Source: a virus. From it: a stretch of 27,694 bases of DNA. The stretch covers positions 1 through 27,694 of the IMG/VR virus record IMGVR_UViG_3300032223_003481. One strand, given 5' to 3'. Under the pieces are notes generated by a model. It had not been told where the DNA came from. It did no database searches and saw only the letters and a program-made list of their open reading frames with translations. Shown piece after piece: positions 22,620 to 27,694 of this stretch. The position numbers and the translations under genes are program-made. The number at the start of each line of letters is the position of its first letter. Positions within the stretch are counted from its first letter, which is position 1.

Positions 22620-24065
22620 ATGAACGCAAATTCTCGATTTTTAAACGAGGCTAAGGAGCTAGAAACACGTTGGGGCAAGACAGGTCTCCTCGAAGGTATT
22701 CAAGACCGTTATGTTCGTAGTGCCACAGCAGTTCTACTCGAAAACCAAAGACTTATGAACGAAGTCTCAACTGATACAGGTGATATCGCTCAGTTCAAGC
22801 GCATCAGCATTCCACTAGTTCGTCGTATTTATCCACAACTAATCGCTAATAAGATCGTCTCTGTTCAACCATTGCTCGGTCCAACAGGCTTGGTTTATTA
22901 TCTGCGATTTAGATACAGCAGCAATAAGGGTGCTACCCGTGGTGCTAGCAATATCGGTGGATTCCCCGGCGATGATGCTAATAGCTTGATGCAATTGGCA
23001 GACGGTACTGCTAACTTGGATATTTTCTACACCAGCCAGTTCGTTCAGAATGAAGTAAGCTCAACTGACGCTGGTATTGGTATGGTCACAACCTATGCTC
23101 CTCTTGAACACACTCCAATACTAGCTGGTACTGTTACTGGTACTCTCTATGTTGGTGCAACTGCTGTGCAAACATTCGTTGTTACCGCTGGTGGCTCAGT
23201 TAACTTTGTTGATATCGGTGCCCCAGCAGTTAAAGGTCAAACAGCAGGATCAATGCTAGATCTTACCACAGGCGAACTCAAAATCGCTTGGAATGGTGGC
23301 GCTCCCGGTCCTAACCATGCTGTTCTTTCCTATGAATACAACATGGAATGTAACCAAGATCTACCAGAAATTAACCTCGTGATCGAATCAGAAGAAATCG
23401 CTGCTAAGACACGTAAGTTGAAGGCTGTTTGGTCATACGAAGCTCAGCAAGACCTCCGCTCACAGCACAATCTTGATGCTGAAGCTGAACTAACTGCTGT
23501 TCTAGCTCAAGAAATTAACCTCGAAATTGACCGCGAAGTTCTCACCGATCTTCGTAATAACAGCGGTACTGTAACCGCTTGGGACTTCAATACTGCACTT
23601 GGTGAAACCATCAAGGAAAAGTATGAATCACTATATGTTAAAGTCGTCGAAGTTTCAAACGTAATCCATCGTAAGACATTACGTGGTGGTGCTAACTGGA
23701 TCGTTACAAGCCCTGAAGTTGCTTCTATATTTGAAACAGCTACTGCGGGTTTTGCACCAGCATCAAGCGAAACATTCACTAGCTCACTAGGCATTCAGTA
23801 TGTCGGTACAGTGAATAATCGTTGGAGACTATATAAAGATCCTCTATTCCCAACCAATCAACTATTGATGGGTTATAAGGGTGATAGCTATATGGACTCA
23901 GGTTACTTCTATTGCCCATATGTCCCTCTCACGCAAACACCAGTTGTTCTCGATCCAGAGAGCTTCTGTCCTCGTAAGGGAATATTGACGAGATACGGAA
24001 AAAAATTGTTAAGAGAAGGTGCAAAGTTCTATGCAAGAATGAGCATAGCAAACTTTGTGATATAG
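22620..24065 (+). CDS. gp23: Major capsid protein (T4 gp23-like)
   Basis: A 481-residue capsid protein of the HK97 fold, similar to T4 gp23 (521). The N-terminal region (L-L-E-N-Q-R-L-M-N-E) is the usual gp23 start of a cleaved delta domain. Residues about 60-90 (I-P-L-V-R-R-I-Y-P-Q-L-I-A-N-K-I-V-S-V-Q-P) and Y-L-R-F-R-Y are the classic gp23 signature. The central part (A-V-L-S-Y-E-Y-N-M-E, then K-A-V-W-S-Y-E-A-Q-Q-D-L) fits as well. A possible gp21 cleavage site lies near residues 46-48 (M-N-E), but I cannot place it surely. AGGAAATAT precedes the ATG. The codons are unusually rich in C-ending forms, as expected for the most highly expressed late gene. A strong terminator follows. Confidence 0.95.
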   Translation: MNANSRFLNEAKELETRWGKTGLLEGIQDRYVRSATAVLLENQRLMNEVSTDTGDIAQFKRISIPLVRRIYPQLIANKIVSVQPLLGPTGLVYYLRFRYSSNKGATRGASNIGGFPGDDANSLMQLADGTANLDIFYTSQFVQNEVSSTDAGIGMVTTYAPLEHTPILAGTVTGTLYVGATAVQTFVVTAGGSVNFVDIGAPAVKGQTAGSMLDLTTGELKIAWNGGAPGPNHAVLSYEYNMECNQDLPEINLVIESEEIAAKTRKLKAVWSYEAQQDLRSQHNLDAEAELTAVLAQEINLEIDREVLTDLRNNSGTVTAWDFNTALGETIKEKYESLYVKVVEVSNVIHRKTLRGGANWIVTSPEVASIFETATAGFAPASSETFTSSLGIQYVGTVNNRWRLYKDPLFPTNQLLMGYKGDSYMDSGYFYCPYVPLTQTPVVLDPESFCPRKGILTRYGKKLLREGAKFYARMSIANFVI

Positions 24066-24097
24066 GCATAAAACTTCACTTATGCGAATAGATTAAT

Positions 24098-24134
24098 AAA
24101 AAACCCACCGTTGAAATTCAACGGTGGGTTTTTT
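24098..24134. terminator. Strong bidirectional rho-independent terminator
   Basis: AAAAAACCCACCGTTGAA (24098-24115) and TTCAACGGTGGGTTTTTT (24117-24134) form a near-perfect 18-bp inverted repeat, folding with a short loop. It ends the capsid operon on the plus strand and the convergent endonuclease gene on the minus strand, whose stop codon overlaps its edge. Confidence 0.92.
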
Positions 24135-25288
24135 CATATTAATTTAATTATTTCTACAAACTCTAATGCTTTCAATTCATCGATTGAAAGTGGCACTTGA
24201 TTTTTCAAATATTTTTCATCCAAATAAGAAAAATCGCAGTTGTTTTCTTTAGAATAATTTTGTGCTATTTCAATTTTATATTGAACTTGTTCTTCTCTCA
24301 TTCTAAATGCTGGCTTAATTTCCAATAAATCTGGTCTTTTAGATTTTCTTACTACAAAAAAATCTGGAATATAATGGCGGATACCCTTTGCACTTTCATA
24401 AGGAATAGCAAATGGTTCATTTTCATACCAAATTACATCATCGTCATGATGTAATAAATAATGAGTTCTAAGCTCCAAACTTGAGCGAAAAAATGCTTTT
24501 TGTTTTTTGCATTTTTTGCTTTTAAAATAACCTGTTACATAAAATCTTGAATCTTCAGGATTAAATTTTCCAGAAACAATTTTTGCTGCCATCGTCGCAC
24601 TTTGCTTTTGATTCCATTCTTCTGGTCTCATAATTCCTTTTGCCCAAGGATTAGCATAAGATTCTGTCAACCATTCTTTACAATTTTGACGCAGATAATC
24701 TTTCATTTCTGGCAATTGATTATAATGCTGGACTCCATATCTCTCTAGTGTAGTTTGAGCCATTTTCACACGAACTTCGGGCACTTGAGCTACATTCTCA
24801 ATTCCATACCGTTCTTTAACTGTATTTTGCATTTTTTCCAGAATTTCTTTATTCTGGAGTGGGTGATCAACACCATATTTTTCTTGCATAACCTTCTTTT
24901 GTTTTTCTTGAACGGCTTCGGATTTCATATGATGTTCAACACCATATTTCTCTTGGCATGTCTTTTTAGATTTTTCTGATCGTTGTTTGACAAATTCCTT
25001 ATCTTTAAATTGCTCTTTTCTTTTTTCAATATTTTCTTGAGAGTTCATTGCAAGTTCATTTCCATATCTCTCCAAATTTGTTTTTTTAATTTTTTCTTTG
25101 ACTTCTTTGTTTTTCATGGGATTATTTAATTTTGTTAATCCCCAATTTGTGATATACTGTCCATTGTTTCTTGCAACATTTTGTTTTGCCGCACCATATC
25201 TTGTCTTTTTGGTTTTGCCGGTAATGTCACATTCGATAAAAACAAATTGATCATCTGGTGTGTCTTTTGGAATTTCAGAAAATTTCAT
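24134..25288 (-). CDS. Homing-endonuclease-like protein: Y-G repeats plus PD-(D/E)XK domain
   Basis: A 384-residue protein in two parts. Residues about 70-190 hold a repeat with core E-K/R-Y-G at 75, 115, 138, 161 and 184 (spacings 40, 23, 23, 23) and a conserved pattern of K-x(2)-T/M before it. Such repeats occur in phage homing-endonuclease-like proteins and may wrap DNA. Residues about 265-330 hold a PD-(D/E)XK nuclease core: Glu272 (F-R-S-S-L-E-L-R), Asp309 (Y-I-P-D-F-F) and Glu323/Lys325 (L-L-E-I-K-P). It is a likely free-standing endonuclease that cuts DNA of competing phages or mobilises itself. It sits beside gp23 on the opposite strand, behind a shared terminator. The start at ATG 25288 has GGAACG upstream. 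Role inferred from domains. Confidence 0.75.
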   Translation of the reverse strand: MKFSEIPKDTPDDQFVFIECDITGKTKKTRYGAAKQNVARNNGQYITNWGLTKLNNPMKNKEVKEKIKKTNLERYGNELAMNSQENIEKRKEQFKDKEFVKQRSEKSKKTCQEKYGVEHHMKSEAVQEKQKKVMQEKYGVDHPLQNKEILEKMQNTVKERYGIENVAQVPEVRVKMAQTTLERYGVQHYNQLPEMKDYLRQNCKEWLTESYANPWAKGIMRPEEWNQKQSATMAAKIVSGKFNPEDSRFYVTGYFKSKKCKKQKAFFRSSLELRTHYLLHHDDDVIWYENEPFAIPYESAKGIRHYIPDFFVVRKSKRPDLLEIKPAFRMREEQVQYKIEIAQNYSKENNCDFSYLDEKYLKNQVPLSIDELKALEFVEIIKLI

Positions 25289-25390
25289 AACGTTCCTTTC
25301 TAAATAAGAATGTCTATCACTATTATAGTGAATCTAGCATAAAAAAAATAGAATTATTGAAAATTTTTTACAAAATAAAGCAAAAAAAAA

Positions 25391-25399
25391 TGATATAAT
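25391..25399 (+). promoter_or_regulatory. Extended -10 promoter
   Basis: TGATATAAT matches the extended -10 element (TG-n-TATAAT) exactly. No good -35 is present, as is common for extended -10 promoters. It would start transcription near 25406, 31 bases before the ATG of the 75-residue gene. Confidence 0.55.
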
Positions 25400-25436
25400 A
25401 CTCAAAGATTCGTTTATCAGGTTTCACAATCCAAAA

Positions 25437-25664
25437 ATGTTGGATTTAGATACTTTGGAATTGAATAAAATTTGGATGATCGAGAGCGGTTTGGATTTTG
25501 AAGGCTCCATTAAAAAATATGGAGAAAAGATTATACAATACGCAACAGAAAAAGGTTATTCTATAGAGATGCGTATTCCTCATGGTAAGTTCCTTATTGT
25601 AAGACTTACTGAAGGCAACGGCAATCCAACCAAGAACTATTTTATGCGTGATTTTTTGCCATAG
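25437..25664 (+). CDS. Small hypothetical protein, 75 aa
   Basis: ATG at 25437 follows an extended -10 promoter; the ribosome binding site is weak (a CAGG about 15 bases upstream). The small protein is alpha/beta: a helix with acidic residues (L-D-T-L-E-L-N-K-I-W), a second helix (K-Y-G-E-K-I-I-Q-Y-A) and a strand pair (Y-S-I-E-M-R-I-P, K-F-L-I-V-R-L). No recognised motif. Its 3' end overlaps the convergent HExxH gene by 23 bases, which supports both being compact phage genes. Early expression from a host-type promoter is likely. Function unknown. Confidence 0.6.
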   Translation: MLDLDTLELNKIWMIESGLDFEGSIKKYGEKIIQYATEKGYSIEMRIPHGKFLIVRLTEGNGNPTKNYFMRDFLP

Positions 25665-26490
25665 CACGATTTTGCAACATCTGAACAAAGTAATTGATCA
25701 TATTCATCATTTGTGGAGAAGCTGCGTTCATTTGTTGTTGATATGGTGTAGTGTCCATGCCCCATGTCTTAGATTGCCCTGCTGGTTCGGTTAATCCTCC
25801 AATATATCTGTCTATTTTTGGTTGTACATGTTGAAGTTTCAACATTTTATTTGGATCGAATGGTTGATTAGGATAAAATCTACAATAGGTTACAGCAAAT
25901 TGTTTAGCATGCGCTCGCATTTCTCCAGCATCTGTATAGTAATCAATTTTTCCTTTATTGTATTCTGGAGAGCCTTGCTTATATTGTCCTGACATATAAG
26001 GATTGTAGTGTGTAGAATTTTTGCTGTCTATTTGACCAGAATCAATATGTGTACATTCATGGTGAAGTTGATATTCGATTTGATGAAGCATTAAAAGAAC
26101 AGATTGGTCTGTAAAATCATTTGCTGCCGCTAAAGCAGAAGTGTTCAGAGATACATTTATTCTCCCAGAACCATAACTTGCGGGCTTTTGCGATGGTGTA
26201 ATTCTAACTTGCAATCTTAAATCAACAAAATTTTGTGGCAATTGCACATTACCAATTGTATTTGGCACATTAACTTGTACTATATTTTGTGGCATAGCCG
26301 CACTTCCAACATTGCGAACTATAGCTGATCCATTGGAATTGGCAACAATTAATTGTGATATCTTTTGAGATTTTCCAGAGGCAAAAAAGTCTCTGACAGA
26401 TTTTTCTATTAGCTTATAAACAAATTGAGCAATTGCATCTTCGTATACATCACTTTGATGGGCTGACTCGCAAAAAACTTTAAAATTCAT
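25642..26490 (-). CDS. Candidate zinc metalloprotease (HECTH) with capsid-targeting-like N-terminus
   Basis: A 282-residue protein with HECTH at 144-148, the H-E-x-x-H zinc-protease motif, followed after about 42 residues by A-G-E-M-R-A-H-A with Glu190 as plausible third ligand. I know a similar arrangement (H-E-x-x-H, then Y-x(4)-E-x-x-A) in phage and bacterial metallopeptidase-like proteins of unknown substrate. The N-terminus MNFKVFCESAHQ has aromatics at 3 and 6 and an acidic residue at 8, resembling the capsid-targeting type. The middle (residues 60-125) is Gln-, Pro- and Asn-rich beta. The C-terminus is Gln- and Met-rich. There is no Shine-Dalgarno before ATG 26490, and a late-promoter-like octamer lies only eight bases upstream, so a leaderless start or a wrong start must be considered. 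Zinc protease call is moderate. Confidence 0.65.
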   Translation of the reverse strand: MNFKVFCESAHQSDVYEDAIAQFVYKLIEKSVRDFFASGKSQKISQLIVANSNGSAIVRNVGSAAMPQNIVQVNVPNTIGNVQLPQNFVDLRLQVRITPSQKPASYGSGRINVSLNTSALAAANDFTDQSVLLMLHQIEYQLHHECTHIDSGQIDSKNSTHYNPYMSGQYKQGSPEYNKGKIDYYTDAGEMRAHAKQFAVTYCRFYPNQPFDPNKMLKLQHVQPKIDRYIGGLTEPAGQSKTWGMDTTPYQQQMNAASPQMMNMINYFVQMLQNRAMAKNHA

Positions 26491-26497
26491 GATAGAT

Positions 26498-26505
26498 TAT
26501 TTATG
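26498..26505 (-). promoter_or_regulatory. Candidate late promoter (CATAAATA) very close to a start codon
   Basis: CATAAATA on the minus strand ends eight bases before ATG 26490. If it is used like T4 late promoters, transcription would start at or just next to the ATG and give a leaderless mRNA. Otherwise it may be a chance AT-rich match. Confidence 0.25.
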
Positions 26506-26554
26506 TAGCCAAAACAAGAATTTTTGACTATAATAAAACACAAGGAAAAACAAT

Positions 26555-26707
26555 ATGACAATTGAAGCAGCATCGAATATGGTTTGGGATCATCTTAGCA
26601 AAGGCTCTAATCGAGGCGAAGCAACAGAAGCCTTTTCAGAAGCAGTATTAGCTGTTGTAATAGCATGGAAACCAGCTTTAATTTATGATATTATGTTGCA
26701 AAGGTGA
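26555..26707 (+). CDS. Small hypothetical protein, 50 aa
   Basis: ATG at 26555 has AAGGAAAA about ten bases upstream and a TATAAT at 26529-26534 further up, without a -35 box. The 50-residue product is helical: M-T-I-E-A-A-S-N-M-V-W-D-H-L, then an acidic helix and a hydrophobic one (A-V-L-A-V-V-I-A-W). The latter is too short and interrupted to be a sure membrane segment. It is the only plausible plus-strand gene in the 410-base gap between the HECTH gene and the RCC1 gene. A 34-codon frame at 26715-26819 follows but overlaps the structured element and is not called. Confidence 0.5.
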   Translation: MTIEAASNMVWDHLSKGSNRGEATEAFSEAVLAVVIAWKPALIYDIMLQR

Positions 26708-26734
26708 GTTAATTATGATTCCATTTTTAATCCA

Positions 26735-26842
26735 CGGCACTTCATCCCACTACCCTAAAGGGCTTGTCATACTCGTTCGCTCCGCTCACTCGTTGCATGA
26801 CAAGCCAATTCTCTATTAGAATTGGTAGGGGTTTTCATGCCG
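26735..26842 (+). ncRNA. Candidate structured RNA or hairpin element
   Basis: The sequence folds into a compact three-way junction. An outer stem is CGGCA (26735-26739) with TGCCG (26838-26842). A second stem in line with it is CTACC (26750-26754) with GGTAG (26824-26828), and the segment between has partial pairing (ATCCC with GGGTT). A 10-bp hairpin is GGCTTGTCAT (26761-26770) with ATGACAAGCC (26797-26806), with a 26-base loop. A 6-bp hairpin is AATTCT (26807-26812) with AGAATT (26818-26823). The last three helices abut without gaps. The segment is clearly GC-richer than its surroundings, and a strong terminator lies ten bases downstream. It may be a small RNA, or a DNA-level hairpin element such as a transposon end. 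No known RNA family recognised. Confidence 0.45.
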
Positions 26843-26852
26843 CAAGACTGAT

Positions 26853-26885
26853 AAAAAAGACATCCTTTTTTTGGATGTCTTTTTT
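26853..26885. terminator. Rho-independent terminator, bidirectional
   Basis: AAAAAAGACATCC (26853-26865) and GGATGTCTTTTTT (26873-26885) form a 13-bp stem with a seven-T loop and a T-run after it. It would end transcripts of the candidate structured RNA or 50-residue gene on the plus strand and the RCC1-repeat gene on the minus strand. Confidence 0.88.
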
Positions 26886-26901
26886 TTATTTCAAATTAAT
26901 T

Positions 26902-27694
26902 TTAGTAAAGTCTTTGATTGCAGACTGTAATTGCCGGAACATAAGCTCCTGACATTGAGCTACAAATTCCAAGAGCATTTTGATTTTTTGTGCAATTAGA
27001 GTAGAAATATTTCCATTTAGCACAAGTACAAGAAGCATCTTGTTTTAGACATGCGAATCCTTTTTGCCCATCACAAACTGTTTTGGCACAAGAGGTTACA
27101 GGAACAGTTGATCCACTTAATGCTGCTGTATGATAATATCCAGCAGAAACTTGTGTCCATGTTGTATTTGTTCCTACTTGTACAGGACTTGATACATTAT
27201 TTGTATCTCCAGTGCCAAGTTCTCCAGAGGAATTATCGCCCCATGTCCAAATTGTTTCATCTGATTTACGAGCGATTGCATTGCTATATCCTGCAATAAC
27301 TTCGACCCAGTTATTTCCTGCTACTTGTACAGGAGATGAGGAATTATTAGTTGTTCCATCTCCAAGGTTTCCATAGCCATTATATCCCCATGTCCAGAGT
27401 GTTCCATCGGTTTTAAGAGCGGTAACATAATATCCTCCGCAAGAAACTTTTGACCAATTTGTTCCACCTGCCATAGTTTGTACTGGCGAGGATTTATTAT
27501 CAGTGGTTCCATCCCCTAATTGACCATCGTTATTATAACCCCACAGCCATAGAGTTCCATCTGTTTTAACTGCTGCGGCGAATGGCGAATCTGAATCTTG
27601 ACCTCCAACGGACACTTGTTTCCAATTTGTTCCCCCTGCGATAGTTTGCACTGGCGAGGATTTAGAATCTTCTGTTCCATCGCCTAAACTTCCA
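26902..27694 (-). CDS. RCC1-repeat protein with Cys-rich C-terminus, 5' part outside window
   Basis: The frame is open to the right edge, so the visible 264 codons are the C-terminal part of a longer protein; the GTG at 27651 is not a start but part of the repeat. Several RCC1-type repeats of about 50-56 residues are visible, with the core W-x(2)-V-S-x-G, A-x-K-T-D-G-T-L-W-x-W-G and G-Q-L-G-D-G-T-T. Two units are nearly identical at DNA level with a 168-base period, which suggests recent duplication. RCC1 repeats form beta-propellers. In phages they are found in large surface or tail-fibre-like proteins, so a receptor-binding role is likely but inferred. The last 70 residues are Cys-rich (about ten Cys), probably disulfide- or metal-stabilised. 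A terminator follows. Confidence 0.85.
   Translation of the reverse strand, partial: GSLGDGTEDSKSSPVQTIAGGTNWKQVSVGGQDSDSPFAAAVKTDGTLWLWGYNNDGQLGDGTTDNKSSPVQTMAGGTNWSKVSCGGYYVTALKTDGTLWTWGYNGYGNLGDGTTNNSSSPVQVAGNNWVEVIAGYSNAIARKSDETIWTWGDNSSGELGTGDTNNVSSPVQVGTNTTWTQVSAGYYHTAALSGSTVPVTSCAKTVCDGQKGFACLKQDASCTCAKWKYFYSNCTKNQNALGICSSMSGAYVPAITVCNQRLY

Noticed and set aside
26715-26819. 34-codon frame starting with ATG after GGTGAG
   Set aside because: It overlaps the structured element almost entirely and its composition follows the stems; it might be real but is not supported beyond the start signal.
26764-26952. 62-codon plus-strand frame
   Set aside because: It runs through the hairpin element and terminator into the antisense of the RCC1 gene and has no ribosome binding site.
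27440-27694. Spaced similar DNA segments that could look like direct repeats of a mobile element
   Set aside because: They are in-frame RCC1 repeat units with a 168-base period.

Overview
The window is part of the genome of a large, AT-rich, T4-related tailed phage (a distant myovirus). Recognisable T4-type late genes are the large terminase (gp17), the portal (gp20, split by an intein), the prohead protease (gp21), the scaffold core (gp22) and the major capsid protein (gp23). A gp61-type TOPRIM primase adds a replication gene. A Sec signal peptide on one protein and a probable lipoprotein signal on another suggest a Gram-negative host. No host, plasmid or CRISPR sequence was seen, and the standard bacterial code fits throughout.

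Layout. 1-3.1 kb: a partial gene with 18-bp repeats, the primase, a Cas4/RecB-like Fe-S nuclease behind a near-perfect sigma70 promoter, and a secreted trypsin-like protease. 3.1-7.8 kb: two unknown genes, a 2H phosphoesterase, two more unknowns and the terminase. 7.8-10.4 kb: a ferritin-like gene and small unknown genes separated by terminators. 10.4-14.4 kb: a zinc metalloprotease with a Cys-rich tail, a lipoprotein, an extremely Asp-rich protein, an unknown gene, a small low-complexity protein and a sulfotransferase-like protein. 14.5-18.9 kb: portal with intein, a Cys-x2-Cys protein, a glycosyltransferase and two small candidate internal proteins. 19.1-24.1 kb: a 601-residue head-module protein, then gp21, gp22 and gp23, closed by a strong bidirectional terminator. 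24.1-27.7 kb: a homing-endonuclease-like PD-(D/E)XK protein, a small gene, a second HExxH protein, a compact structured intergenic element and an RCC1-repeat protein that runs off the right edge.

The strand changes almost every one to four genes, and the T4 order 17-18-19-20-21-22-23 is broken up by accessory genes. The gp18 sheath and gp19 tube genes do not lie between 17 and 20.

The most interesting pattern is that several otherwise unrelated small-to-medium proteins start with a short aromatic/acidic N-terminus resembling the T4 capsid-targeting sequence of internal proteins. In some of them a gp21-type (I/L)-x-E cleavage motif follows. They include a 2H phosphoesterase and a candidate zinc protease, so the phage may package enzymes in its head and deliver them with its DNA. 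This is inference from sequence and would need virion proteomics.
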